Position numbers and translations under genes: made by a program. From contig NZ_CP036282.1 of assembly GCF_006974105.1 (NCBI RefSeq), forward strand, positions 2,604,001-2,668,000: 64,000 nt of DNA, written 5' to 3'. The notes below the pieces were generated by a model. That model saw only the letters and a program-made list of their open reading frames with translations, did not search any database and was not told the origin of the DNA. Below are positions 1 to 8,422 of the stretch, piece after piece (position 1 is the first letter of the stretch; each line of letters starts with the position of its first letter). Source of the DNA: Rhodoferax aquaticus. Lineage in GTDB: Bacteria > Pseudomonadota > Gammaproteobacteria > Burkholderiales > Burkholderiaceae_C.

Positions 1-911
1 TGCAGGCCATTTCGAATGTCTATTCCGGTTGGACAGACTTGTACGCATAAGGTGCAATCCACGCATGCGCCTAAGTTCAAAGTGGTCAGATCGGCTTTCT
101 TAGAGCGCGCTCCACGAGGCTCCCCACGTTCTCGGTCATAGGTAACGATCAAGGTGTCCTTGTCGAACATCGCGCTTTGAAACCGTGCGTAGGGGCACAT
201 GTGCTTGCACACCTGCTCCCGCATAAACCCTGCATTGCCATAGGTTGCAAAACCGTAGAAAAAGACCCAAAAATTTTCCCAAGGCCCTAAAGAGAGCTGC
301 AAAAACTCGGCGCCTAACTCATGAATCGGGGTGAAGTACCCCACAAAAGTAAACCCTGTCCAAAGAGCCAGTGCAAGCCACAACAAGTGTTTCCCAAACT
401 TACGAGCCAGTTTCTCTGCAGTCCAGGGGCCTGCATCGCGGCGCATGCGGGCGGAACGATCACCTTCAGTCAGCTTTTCCAACCAAAGAAACAACTCCGT
501 GTACACCGTTTGTGGGCACGCGTATCCGCACCACAGCCGCCCTGCAACGGCAGTAAACAAAAACAAAGAGAACGCGGAGATAACCAGAAGCCCCGTCAAG
601 TAGATAAAGTCCTGCGGGTAGAGCACTAGGCCAAAAATGTAAAAGCGCCGTGCGCCTAGGTCAAACAAAACAGCTTGACGCTGCCCCCACTCCAACCACG
701 GCACACCATAAAACACCAACTGCGTGAGAAACACCGTAGCCCAGCGCCAGCGAGAAAAGAACCCAGACACGCTGCGGGGATAGATTTTCTTGTGTGCCTC
801 ATACAAGGCGATCAACTCCGCGTCCGCACCTGCTGGTGGCTCAATGGGCCCTTTGTCAGATGACTCAACGATAGGTATAACCCTATTGGACGACGGAGTG
901 ATGTTTGCCAC
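1..911 (-). CDS. ccoG: Cytochrome oxidase accessory protein CcoG (partial)
   Basis: Membrane polyferredoxin needed for assembly of cbb3 oxidase, thought to help reduce copper for the CuB site. The reading frame opens after an in-frame TAG at 924-926, and the first usable start is GTG at 911; no ATG is available nearby. The N-terminus contains KKIYPRSVSG, then several membrane segments and the GYACPQTVYTE motif. Near the window edge the ferredoxin motif CVDCTLCVQVCP is visible. About 303 of an expected ~470 residues are present, and the C-terminal part lies outside the window. It is the last visible gene of the cco operon, 23 bases after ccoP. Confidence 0.93.
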   Translation of the reverse strand, partial: MANITPSSNRVIPIVESSDKGPIEPPAGADAELIALYEAHKKIYPRSVSGFFSRWRWATVFLTQLVFYGVPWLEWGQRQAVLFDLGARRFYIFGLVLYPQDFIYLTGLLVISAFSLFLFTAVAGRLWCGYACPQTVYTELFLWLEKLTEGDRSARMRRDAGPWTAEKLARKFGKHLLWLALALWTGFTFVGYFTPIHELGAEFLQLSLGPWENFWVFFYGFATYGNAGFMREQVCKHMCPYARFQSAMFDKDTLIVTYDRERGEPRGARSKKADLTTLNLGACVDCTLCVQVCPTGIDIRNGL

Positions 912-934
912 GAATCCAGGTCTCTAAACGCGCA

Positions 935-1852
935 CTACTTAGAAACAGCGTTGTTCGAGAGGCCCCAAACATACGATGTCAAAACATGAATCTGCGCTTC
1001 TGTGAGCTTTTCACCCTGTGCAGGCATCTGGTTCACTTTACCGTTATTGACCATAGCAATGATGGCGTTTTCACCGTAGCCATGAAGCCATATGTCATCT
1101 GTCAAGTTGGGCGCTCCCAACGCTTGGTTGCCTTTACCGTCCATACCATGGCATGCGGCGCATACACCAAATTTTGATTTACCCAAGTTGGCACGCACCG
1201 AGTCATGTGGACTACCAGATAGGCTGAGCACATAGTTCGCGACGTTTTTCACGTCATCACCAGTACCCACGGCCGCTGCCATTGGAGGCATTTGACCCAC
1301 GCGCCCTTTGACCAAAGTCTCCTTGATCTTGTCAGGCGCACCGCCATGCAGCCAGTCTCCATCCGTCAAGTTTGGGAAGCCTTTAGAGCCGCGCGCATCA
1401 GAGCCATGACACTGGGAGCAGTTGTTCATAAACAAGCGCTCGCCAATCGCCATGGCTTGCGGGTCTTTGGACACATCCTCAGGCTTCATTGCGATGAATT
1501 TTGCGTACAAAGGCGCCACTTCAGCATTGCCCTTGGCCACTTCCTTTTCATACTGGCCTTTTTGGGACCACTTCTCGGTCAGCGCACCAGGGTAGCTGCC
1601 CAGGCCTGGATACATAGCTAAATAGACAGCGGCAAACACCAAGGTGATCACAAACAACCACACCCACCAGCGAGGCAAGGGATTGTTCATTTCACGAAGG
1701 TCTCCGTCCCACACATGCCCTGTGGTGTTGTCATGCGCTGTCATGGCCTTGGCTTTGCCACTAAACCACAGCAGCAGTAGACAAGCCACGATCGCCACCA
1801 CCGTAATGGCAGCCACATAAATGGACCAAAAGTTACTTGTAAAGTCGCTCAT
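935..1852 (-). CDS. ccoP: cbb3-type cytochrome c oxidase subunit III (di-heme)
   Basis: Di-heme c subunit that passes electrons from soluble cytochromes to the CcoO/CcoN core. There are two N-terminal membrane segments (about residues 12-30 and 62-80), the usual CcoP arrangement with a CcoQ-like first helix. Two periplasmic cytochrome c domains follow, with heme motifs CSQCH (C145-H149) and CAACH (C231-H235). Methionine ligand candidates lie in QMPPM and QMPAQ. At 305 aa it has normal family length. The ATG at 1852 has an AGGAA ribosome site. It follows ccoQ by 19 bases within the operon. Confidence 0.97.
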   Translation of the reverse strand: MSDFTSNFWSIYVAAITVVAIVACLLLLWFSGKAKAMTAHDNTTGHVWDGDLREMNNPLPRWWVWLFVITLVFAAVYLAMYPGLGSYPGALTEKWSQKGQYEKEVAKGNAEVAPLYAKFIAMKPEDVSKDPQAMAIGERLFMNNCSQCHGSDARGSKGFPNLTDGDWLHGGAPDKIKETLVKGRVGQMPPMAAAVGTGDDVKNVANYVLSLSGSPHDSVRANLGKSKFGVCAACHGMDGKGNQALGAPNLTDDIWLHGYGENAIIAMVNNGKVNQMPAQGEKLTEAQIHVLTSYVWGLSNNAVSK

Positions 1853-1871
1853 TTTTATTCCTTATCAGGGG

Positions 1872-2009
1872 TCAGTCCTGCTCAAATGGCAGGTTGGCGG
1901 CTTCAGTAAAGTCTTGGGCGCGGCGCTTAGAGCAGGCCCACCAGACGATGCCAATGAAAGTCACCATGCTGACCACGGTCGCAACAGATCTCAGGGTATT
2001 GATATCCAT
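1872..2009 (-). CDS. ccoQ: cbb3-type oxidase small subunit CcoQ
   Basis: A 45-residue membrane protein starting MDINTLRSV, with one hydrophobic helix (about residues 8-25) followed by a charged tail starting SKRR. Its place between ccoO and ccoP, its length and the Trp pair in the helix (IVWWACSKRR) identify it as CcoQ, which stabilises the assembled oxidase. The ATG at 2009 is preceded by an AGGAG ribosome site. It sits 18 bases after ccoO. Confidence 0.92.
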   Translation of the reverse strand: MDINTLRSVATVVSMVTFIGIVWWACSKRRAQDFTEAANLPFEQD

Positions 2010-2027
2010 GTTGTTCTCCTGGTTCAA

Positions 2028-2654
2028 TTACTTGAGAGCCAAGCCCAACACCTGCAGGTAGGCAATGGTGGCTTCGAGTTCAGTTTTTCCCTTAACTTCT
2101 TCAGAGGCTTTTGCAATTTGCTCATCGGTGTAAGGCACCCCCACTTTGCGCAACGCTGCCAAGTGCGAAGGTAGGCTCTCTGCGTCTACCAAGTTAGTTG
2201 CAAGCCATGGATAGGCTGGCATATTGGATTCAGGCACGACGTCACGCGGATTCACCAAATGAATGCGATGCCACTCATCACTGTATTTACCGCCCACACG
2301 CGCCAAGTCAGGCCCCGTGCGTTTGCTCCCCCATTGGAAGGGGTGGTCATACACTGACTCGCCGGCCACGGAGTAGTGGCCGTAGCGCAAAGTCTCGGCA
2401 CGGAAAGGACGGATCATTTGCGAGTGGCAGTTGTAGCAACCTTCGCGAATGTAGACGTCACGTCCCGCAAGTTGCAAAGCTGTGTAGGGCTGGATGCCCT
2501 TAATCGGCTCAGTCGTCGATTTTTGGAAGAACAAAGGAACGATTTCCACCATTCCCCCAGCCAGCAGCACCACCAAGATCAAAACGATCATCAAGAAGTT
2601 GCTGGTTTCAATTTTCTCGTGCGACAAGCCCGAAGATTTAGGTTGATTAGCCAT
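2028..2654 (-). CDS. ccoO: cbb3-type cytochrome c oxidase subunit II (mono-heme)
   Basis: Membrane-anchored mono-heme cytochrome c that relays electrons to the catalytic subunit. It has one N-terminal helix (about residues 20-43) and the heme motif CYNCH (C73-H77) in the conserved context [15 protein letters not shown]. The downstream motif [15 protein letters not shown] is also typical of CcoO. At 208 aa it is of normal length. It starts 14 bases after the ccoN stop, so the two genes are co-translated. Confidence 0.97.
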   Translation of the reverse strand: MANQPKSSGLSHEKIETSNFLMIVLILVVLLAGGMVEIVPLFFQKSTTEPIKGIQPYTALQLAGRDVYIREGCYNCHSQMIRPFRAETLRYGHYSVAGESVYDHPFQWGSKRTGPDLARVGGKYSDEWHRIHLVNPRDVVPESNMPAYPWLATNLVDAESLPSHLAALRKVGVPYTDEQIAKASEEVKGKTELEATIAYLQVLGLALK

Positions 2655-2668
2655 GTTGTTTTTCTCCT

Positions 2669-4105
2669 TTAGGCGTGGGCAGCAGCTGCGGGGATCGTCA
2701 CGCTAGAAGCGCGGCCAGCGGTTGCTGTTTTCAGCGTGTTCCACAACATGATCAACATGCCACCCAGGTAAAGCAAACCACCGAGCAGACGCAGCACATA
2801 GAAGGGGTAAGTAGCCTTCACCGACTCCACAAAGGTATAGGTCAAAGTACCGTCTGGGTTGATCGCGCGCCACATCAAACCTTGCATCACACCGGCAATC
2901 CACATCGCGGCGATGTAAATCACGATACCGATGGTGGCAATCCAGAAGTGCAGCTCAATCGCTTTCACGCTGAACATTTGCTTTTGACCAAACAGGCGTG
3001 GAATCAGGTAGTACATAGAGCCCATGGTCACCAAGCCCACCCAACCCAAAGCACCTGAATGCACGTGGCCGATAGTCCAGTCGGTGTAGTGGCTCAAGGC
3101 ATTCACGGTCTTGATAGACATCATGGGGCCTTCAAAGGTGGACATACCGTAGAAGGACAAAGACACGATCAAGAAGCGCAGGATAGGGTCATCACGCAGT
3201 TTGTGCCATGCGCCAGACAAAGTCATGATGCCGTTGATCATGCCACCCCAGCTAGGAGCCAAGAGAATCAGCGAGAACACCATACCGACAGACTGGGTCC
3301 AGTCAGGCAAAGCGGTGTAGTGCAAGTGGTGTGGGCCCGCCCACATGTAAGTGAAGATCAGCGCCCAAAAGTGAACGATGGACAAGCGGTAGCTGTACAC
3401 AGGCCGTTCCGCTTGCTTAGGAATGAAGTAATACATCATCCCCAAGAAGCCAGCGGTCAAGAAGAAGCCCACCGCGTTATGGCCATACCACCATTGCACC
3501 ATCGCGTCTTGCACACCTGCGTACGCAGAGTAAGACTTCATCCAACCTGCAGGAATAGCCGCGCTATTGACCAAGTGCAAAATTGCCACTGCAATGATGA
3601 ACGCACCAAAGAACCAGTTGGCTACATAGATATGTTTCACCTTGCGGGTACCCACGGTACCGAAGAACACAATGGCAAACGACACCCAGACCAAGGTGAT
3701 CAAGATGTCAATCGGCCACTCCAACTCAGCATACTCTTTGCCAGAGGTGTAACCCAATGGCAAAGAAATCGCGGCGGCCAAAATGACCAACTGCCATCCC
3801 CAAAACGTGAAGGATGCCAGCTTGTCGCCAAACAGCCGGACATGACAGGTCCGCTGAACGATGTAATAGGCGGATGCGAACAAGCCGCATCCGCCGAAAG
3901 CGAAAATCACTGCATTGGTATGCAGCGGACGCAGTCGTCCGTAGCTCAGGAATGAGATGCCAAAGTTCAACTCTGGCCACGCGAGTTGAGCCGCAATGAT
4001 CACGCCCACAAGCATGCCCACTACGCCCCAAACCACCGTCATGATGGCGAACTGACGTACAACGGTATCGTTGTAGACAGTTGCCTGCTGGTTAGGAAAT
4101 GCCAT
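2669..4105 (-). CDS. ccoN: cbb3-type cytochrome c oxidase catalytic subunit I
   Basis: Heme-copper oxygen reductase core subunit that reduces O2 to water at very low oxygen tension and pumps protons. It is a 478-residue polytopic protein. Conserved histidine motifs visible are [34 protein letters not shown] and [11 protein letters not shown], which supply the heme b, heme b3 and CuB ligands. The ATG at 4105 has an AGAGG ribosome site. The 108-base gap upstream carries a perfect FNR/Anr box, so the structural genes probably have their own oxygen-controlled promoter besides any read-through from ccoI-ccoS. Confidence 0.98.
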   Translation of the reverse strand: MAFPNQQATVYNDTVVRQFAIMTVVWGVVGMLVGVIIAAQLAWPELNFGISFLSYGRLRPLHTNAVIFAFGGCGLFASAYYIVQRTCHVRLFGDKLASFTFWGWQLVILAAAISLPLGYTSGKEYAELEWPIDILITLVWVSFAIVFFGTVGTRKVKHIYVANWFFGAFIIAVAILHLVNSAAIPAGWMKSYSAYAGVQDAMVQWWYGHNAVGFFLTAGFLGMMYYFIPKQAERPVYSYRLSIVHFWALIFTYMWAGPHHLHYTALPDWTQSVGMVFSLILLAPSWGGMINGIMTLSGAWHKLRDDPILRFLIVSLSFYGMSTFEGPMMSIKTVNALSHYTDWTIGHVHSGALGWVGLVTMGSMYYLIPRLFGQKQMFSVKAIELHFWIATIGIVIYIAAMWIAGVMQGLMWRAINPDGTLTYTFVESVKATYPFYVLRLLGGLLYLGGMLIMLWNTLKTATAGRASSVTIPAAAAHA

Positions 4106-4163
4106 ATTTACCTCTTCTCTAGTTATCTACGGGATATTCTCTTGGAGCACTTGGACTAGACAG

Positions 4164-4177
4164 TTGATTCACATCAA
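4164..4177 (-). promoter_or_regulatory. FNR/Anr-type box upstream of ccoN
   Basis: The palindrome TTGATTCACATCAA matches the FNR/Anr consensus TTGAT-N4-ATCAA at every fixed position. Its centre is 65 bases before the ccoN start. An AT-rich hexamer (GAATAT, minus strand, 4139-4134) lies where a -10 element for a class II FNR promoter would be expected. This fits known control of cbb3 operons by FNR-family activators under low oxygen. Confidence 0.87.
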
Positions 4178-4213
4178 ACCTTGCCTTAAATGGCTTCAAT
4201 TCGTGGGAACCAT

Positions 4214-4351
4214 TTAGGAGTCACGCAGCACCCGTTCACCTTCAGCTTCAATGTCTTCAAATTGGCCACGGTCGATAGCCCACCACAGCCCTCCCAGAAT
4301 GAAAAACACCAGCACGACTGACAGCGGTATCAGCAAATACAAAATGTCCAT
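4214..4351 (-). CDS. ccoS: cbb3-type oxidase assembly protein CcoS
   Basis: A 45-residue single-span membrane protein starting MDILYLLIPL, with a hydrophobic helix, the conserved WWAIDRGQFEDIE stretch and an acidic tail. This is the CcoS pattern. CcoS is required to insert heme b and CuB into CcoN. The ATG overlaps the ccoI stop by one base (TGATG), so translation is coupled to the copper ATPase gene. Confidence 0.93.
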   Translation of the reverse strand: MDILYLLIPLSVVLVFFILGGLWWAIDRGQFEDIEAEGERVLRDS

Positions 4352-6768
4352 CACTCATCCTTCACAAATCGCGGCGCACGCGCCAGTCGCAGCGCATTGA
4401 GCACCACCAATAGAGAACTAGCAGCCATGCCCAGTCCAGCCGCCCAAGCGGGCAACATGCCCGCCACGGCCAAGGGCACGCAGGCTGCGTTGTAGAGCAA
4501 GGCCCACCATAAGTTTTGTCGGATCACATCACGGGTCTTGCGGGCTACACCAAGGGTTTGCGCCACGCCTTGCAAGCTGCTCCCCATCACCACAAAGTCA
4601 GCCTTCGACTGGGCCAAGGGCACGGCACTACCAAACGCAAAGGCCACGTTGGCGCCAGCAAGCACCGGGCCGTCGTTAAGCCCATCGCCCACCATGGCCA
4701 CAGTGTGACCAGCACGCTGGAGTTCAGACAGGTAGGCCAACTTGTCCGCAGGTAAACAAGCACTGCGCATCTTGGCGATACCCACTGAGTGCGCAACCGC
4801 AGTGACTGAGGCTTCTTCATCCCCAGACAGCAAGTGCACATCCAAGCCACGCGCGACCAAGTCAGCCACAACACCACGTGCTTGCGCCCTCACCTGCTCA
4901 GCCAAATCAAAGGTTGCCAGCCACCCGTCTTGGTCGCTCATAAATACCCGCACATGCGCCGCAGCATCCGAGGGCACGCCACAATGCAGCGCTGAACCCA
5001 GACGCAGTTGGTAAGTCCGACCTACCTGCCCTTCAATGTCTGCGCGACTTGGCGCAAACACAGAGCCCGCCAAGCCGCCACCCGCAAGTTCTTGCACATC
5101 ACCCACCAAAGCACAGCGGCCTGCCGTATTCGAATTGGCGACAACGCCTTGCTCAAACGCCGCAGCAATGGCCCTGGATGCCGGATGCAAAGACTGGCTG
5201 GCAAGCACTGCGGCCAAAGCAAGCGCTTGGTCAGTGCTGAACTCTGCCCGCGTATGCACTTGGGCCAATACCATGGCGTCTTGGGTGAGCGTGCCTGTTT
5301 TGTCGAACACCACCGTGTCTACTTGGGCCAGCGTATCCAAAGCGTCTAGCTTGCGGACCAATATGCCGCACCTAGCCAAGGCACCTGCTGAGGCCAGCAC
5401 GGCCGCAGGCGTTGCCAGCGACAAGGCGCACGGGCAAGTCACCACCAACACCGCCACGGCCACCATTACGGCGTGCGTCGGGTCTTGGGGCCACCACCAA
5501 GCGCATGCAGCCACCGCAGCCACCAGCACGCCAACTAAAAAAGGCTTGGCCAAGCGGTCCACCAAAGCTGTGTTGCCTGGTTTGGCGGCAGAAGCCGTCT
5601 CCATAAGCGCCACGATTTGCGAAAAGCGAGTGTCTGCCCCTACACGCACAACACGCATCAACACTGTGCCCGACAAGTTGTGGCTACCCGCCACGACCTG
5701 ACCGCCTGGGCCTCGCGACAAGGGCTTGGATTCACCCGTAAGCAATGCTTCATCGACTGAGGTGTTGCCCTCAAGCACCTCACCATCGGCCAAAAACGCC
5801 TCGCCGGCGTGTACGCGCAACACATCGCCCACCAGCACGCGCCGCCCAGCAACCCGCTCATAGCTGCCATCGGCTTTTTGGCGTTCCACACTGTCCGGCA
5901 AGCGGTTCATCAGCGCCTCCAGAGCGCCCGCCGTGCGGTCACGCAGGCGCAGCTCTAACCACCGCCCGGTGAGCAAGAAGAAGACAAACATGGTGAGCGA
6001 GTCAAAGTACACCTCGCGCCCAAACATGCCATTGGGCTCAAAGGTGCCTACAGTGCTCACTGCAAAGGTGATGGCCATGCCTAGGGCGACGGGCAAGTCC
6101 ATGCTGACACGCGCATGCAGCACATCGCGCAATGCACTCTTAAAGAAAGGCCCGCATGAAAAAAGAATGACTGGCAGCGTGAGTACCCAAGAGGCCCAGC
6201 GAAGCAGTGACTCCATCTCCTGGGTCAGGTCACCTGGATGCGCGATGTACGCCGGGTAGGCATACATCATCACTTGCATCATGCAAAGACCAGCCACCAA
6301 CCACCGCCACAATGCCTTGCGGGTCTCTGCGCGTCTACGCTCGCTTGCAAACACATCGTTGGCTGGAGCCGCACGGTAGCCGCAGCGCTGAACCTCGAGC
6401 ATCCATTGCGACGGAAGCACTTGGTCTTGCTGCCAGACCACATGCGCCCTGTGGGTCGCAGCATTTACACGAACACTCAGTACGCCAGGTACTTTACTTA
6501 GGGCGTCTTCAACAGTGATCGAACATGCTGCGCAGTGCATACCTTCAATCACTAGGGCGGAATCCCATGCACCGGGCTGAGTGGGCACCGCCACACTAAA
6601 GGCATTCCACTCTGAAGGCTCATCCAAGAGCCGCAAGGTTTGCGCTCCATGAGGAATCAACCCTGTTCGCTCAGGCGGCAAAGCCCCCGCACCTGCAATC
6701 GTGCCTAGCACTACGTTGATGGGCGGCAGATTCGTCGATGCAGTCATGGAGCGACAGTGTGCAGACAA
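4351..6768 (-). CDS. ccoI: Copper-translocating P-type ATPase CcoI/FixI
   Basis: P1B-type ATPase that exports Cu(I) across the inner membrane for the CuB site of cbb3 oxidase. The N-terminal heavy-metal domain carries GMHCAAC (Cys79 and Cys82). Membrane segments follow, then the LLTGES actuator motif, the transmembrane metal motif CPC in TCPCALSLATP, the phosphorylation motif DKTGTLT, and GDGLND near the end. At 805 aa it is a normal CcoI length. The extended N-terminus and its fusion to ccoS mark it as CcoI rather than a detoxifying CopA. A second Met (residue 8, base 6747) is an alternative start. Confidence 0.95.
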   Translation of the reverse strand: MSAHCRSMTASTNLPPINVVLGTIAGAGALPPERTGLIPHGAQTLRLLDEPSEWNAFSVAVPTQPGAWDSALVIEGMHCAACSITVEDALSKVPGVLSVRVNAATHRAHVVWQQDQVLPSQWMLEVQRCGYRAAPANDVFASERRRAETRKALWRWLVAGLCMMQVMMYAYPAYIAHPGDLTQEMESLLRWASWVLTLPVILFSCGPFFKSALRDVLHARVSMDLPVALGMAITFAVSTVGTFEPNGMFGREVYFDSLTMFVFFLLTGRWLELRLRDRTAGALEALMNRLPDSVERQKADGSYERVAGRRVLVGDVLRVHAGEAFLADGEVLEGNTSVDEALLTGESKPLSRGPGGQVVAGSHNLSGTVLMRVVRVGADTRFSQIVALMETASAAKPGNTALVDRLAKPFLVGVLVAAVAACAWWWPQDPTHAVMVAVAVLVVTCPCALSLATPAAVLASAGALARCGILVRKLDALDTLAQVDTVVFDKTGTLTQDAMVLAQVHTRAEFSTDQALALAAVLASQSLHPASRAIAAAFEQGVVANSNTAGRCALVGDVQELAGGGLAGSVFAPSRADIEGQVGRTYQLRLGSALHCGVPSDAAAHVRVFMSDQDGWLATFDLAEQVRAQARGVVADLVARGLDVHLLSGDEEASVTAVAHSVGIAKMRSACLPADKLAYLSELQRAGHTVAMVGDGLNDGPVLAGANVAFAFGSAVPLAQSKADFVVMGSSLQGVAQTLGVARKTRDVIRQNLWWALLYNAACVPLAVAGMLPAWAAGLGMAASSLLVVLNALRLARAPRFVKDE

Positions 6769-6783
6769 TCCTCACTCGGACTC

Positions 6784-6825
6784 TTGATGTAAATCAAGGC
6801 TTAGGGGTTCGGCAGAGCGTAATCT
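6784..6825 (+). promoter_or_regulatory. FNR/Anr-type promoter for uspA
   Basis: TTGATGTAAATCAA at 6784-6797 is a perfect FNR/Anr box. A TAATCT hexamer at 6820-6825 is a good -10. With a start near 6832 the box is centred about 41.5 bases upstream, the class II activator position, leaving a leader of about 20 bases before uspA. The box is only 16 bases from the annotated ccoI start on the other strand, too close to serve that gene in the usual way unless ccoI starts further in. Confidence 0.82.
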
Positions 6826-6853
6826 GAGGTTTTTCAACCGTCAAGGACTTCTG

Positions 6854-7297
6854 ATGTACCAACGCATACTCGTTACGACCGATGGCTCTAAACTTTCCAA
6901 AAAAGCAGTCAGTAGTGCCATAGCCTTGGCGGCACTTAGTAGTGCAGAGTTAATTGCGCTCAAAGTGGTGCCGCGCTATCCCCAAAGCTACTTTGAAGGT
7001 GCGATTGCCCTGCAAGCCAGCGAAGTGGCTAGGGTAGAAAAACAATGGGCAGATGATGCACAGGCCGTGGTGGACGCGGTATCCAAGTCGGCAAGCGCCA
7101 AAGGCGTAACTTGCAAGGCTGTTGTAGTTAAGTCGGACGTAGTTTCCGACGCTGTTTTGGCCACTGTAAAAAAGCACCAATGTGATTTGATTGTGATGGC
7201 CTCTCACGGGCGCCGAGGTATCAAGCGCCTGTTACTAGGCAGTGAAACCCAACAAGTGCTCACCCACGCGAATGTCCCCGTCTTGGTACTCAAATAA
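6854..7297 (+). CDS. Universal stress protein, UspA family
   Basis: Single-domain cytoplasmic universal stress protein of 147 aa. It begins MYQRILVTTDGSKLSKKA, with the Asp typical of the nucleotide-binding fold. The C-terminal ATP-binding signature is SHGRRGIKRLLLGSETQQVL, of the form G-x2-G-x9-G-S/T. The upstream FNR box suggests induction under oxygen limitation together with the neighbouring cbb3 genes. The exact physiological role cannot be read from sequence. Confidence 0.93.
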   Translation: MYQRILVTTDGSKLSKKAVSSAIALAALSSAELIALKVVPRYPQSYFEGAIALQASEVARVEKQWADDAQAVVDAVSKSASAKGVTCKAVVVKSDVVSDAVLATVKKHQCDLIVMASHGRRGIKRLLLGSETQQVLTHANVPVLVLK

Positions 7298-7340
7298 CTT
7301 TGCCCGTTGACTTTGAGCCGTGTGTCAAAGGGCGGTGTAA

Positions 7341-8396
7341 CTAACCTTGGTAATGATCACGTATCTCGAGCACCTGCTCCCATGCACTCAAAAACGCGTT
7401 GACGCACTGTGGATCAAAATGCTGCCCAGAGCCTGCCACCAGAAACTCTACGGCAGCCTCCAAGGTCCAAGCCTTCTTGTATGGTCGCTCGGAGGTGAGG
7501 GCGTCAAACACATCAGCCACAGCGACGATGCGACTGAAGATCGGAATCTCTTCTCCTTTCAACCCGGACGGGTAACCTGATCCGTCGAACTTTTCGTGGT
7601 GGCCCAGCGCGATATCAGCACCGGTTTGCAAGACCAAAGATGAGCTGCCCTTTAGCAACTCATAACCAAATTGGGCATGCTGCTTCATGACATTAAACTC
7701 GGCCTCATCCAGGCGTCCGGGCTTTAGCAAAATGTTGTCGCTGATACCCACTTTTCCTATGTCGTGCATGGGTGCGGCCTCTAGCAAGAGCTCTTGTTGT
7801 GCCAATGGCATACCCAAGCCTGCAGCAATCAGCTTTGAGAAGTGCGCCATTCGCAAAATGTGTGCACCCGTCTCTGGATCGCGATACTCGGCGGCCCTGC
7901 AAAGGCGAATCACCGTGTCTCGCTCTCTGGCCACAATTTCAGCGGTGGCCTTGCGCACCTCTTCAGACAACCAAGTAGCACGCTGGGCGAGATGTTTGTT
8001 GGCCTCGTTCACCACTAGCATGTTCTTTGCCCTCGCCAAGAACTCAACTTTATCAACCGGTTTGGTCAAAAAGTCATTGGCCCCCGAGTCTAAGGCCCGG
8101 TAACGCACTTGCTTTTGGTCGTTGGCCGTAATCATGAGAAGGGGCACCGTTTCACAGCCCGCTAGAGCACGAAAGTGGTTGATGAATTGCAGGCCATCCA
8201 TCTCGGGCATCATGTAATCGACAATCACCAGGTCGATGTCATTCTCAGCCGCCCACTCCAGTGCTTTTAGGGGCTGCGAGAACACATGCTCCACGCAGTT
8301 TCCCAGCTTTTTGACCAAGGCCCCAAACAAAACGAGGTTGACTTCGGTGTCATCCACGATCAACACATGTTGGATCATTGGAGTGTGCTCTTCCAT
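7341..8396 (-). CDS. Response regulator with HD-GYP output (predicted c-di-GMP phosphodiesterase)
   Basis: 351 aa. The N-terminal receiver domain (about residues 8-125) has the acidic pair VDD and the phospho-acceptor context VDYMMPEMDG. The C-terminal half (about 165-345) is an HD-GYP domain with TGAHILRM, the metal motif HDIGK, GHHEKFDGSGYPSGL and ADVFDALTS. All hallmark residues are present, so it should hydrolyse cyclic-di-GMP when phosphorylated. It lies 26 bases downstream of the large hybrid kinase gene and is its likely partner. The ATG at 8396 is chosen; Met7 (8378) is also possible. It faces the convergent uspA gene. Confidence 0.93.
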   Translation of the reverse strand: MEEHTPMIQHVLIVDDTEVNLVLFGALVKKLGNCVEHVFSQPLKALEWAAENDIDLVIVDYMMPEMDGLQFINHFRALAGCETVPLLMITANDQKQVRYRALDSGANDFLTKPVDKVEFLARAKNMLVVNEANKHLAQRATWLSEEVRKATAEIVARERDTVIRLCRAAEYRDPETGAHILRMAHFSKLIAAGLGMPLAQQELLLEAAPMHDIGKVGISDNILLKPGRLDEAEFNVMKQHAQFGYELLKGSSSLVLQTGADIALGHHEKFDGSGYPSGLKGEEIPIFSRIVAVADVFDALTSERPYKKAWTLEAAVEFLVAGSGQHFDPQCVNAFLSAWEQVLEIRDHYQG

Positions 8397-8422
8397 GATG
8401 AAATAGTGAATAGGCGCTAAGC

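Noticed and set aside
3059..3955. A 298-codon plus-strand open frame opposite ccoN
   Set aside because: It is a shadow of the ccoN coding strand. The composition (many His, Gln, Arg) is not protein-like, and ccoN is certain.
5036..5701. A 221-codon plus-strand frame opposite ccoI
   Set aside because: Thr/Ala/Ser-rich shadow of the high-confidence ATPase gene.
7302..7333. Hairpin between convergent uspA and the HD-GYP gene (GCCC-TTGAC / GTCAA-GGGC)
   Set aside because: The stem is interrupted and there is no U-tract on either strand, so I do not call it a terminator.
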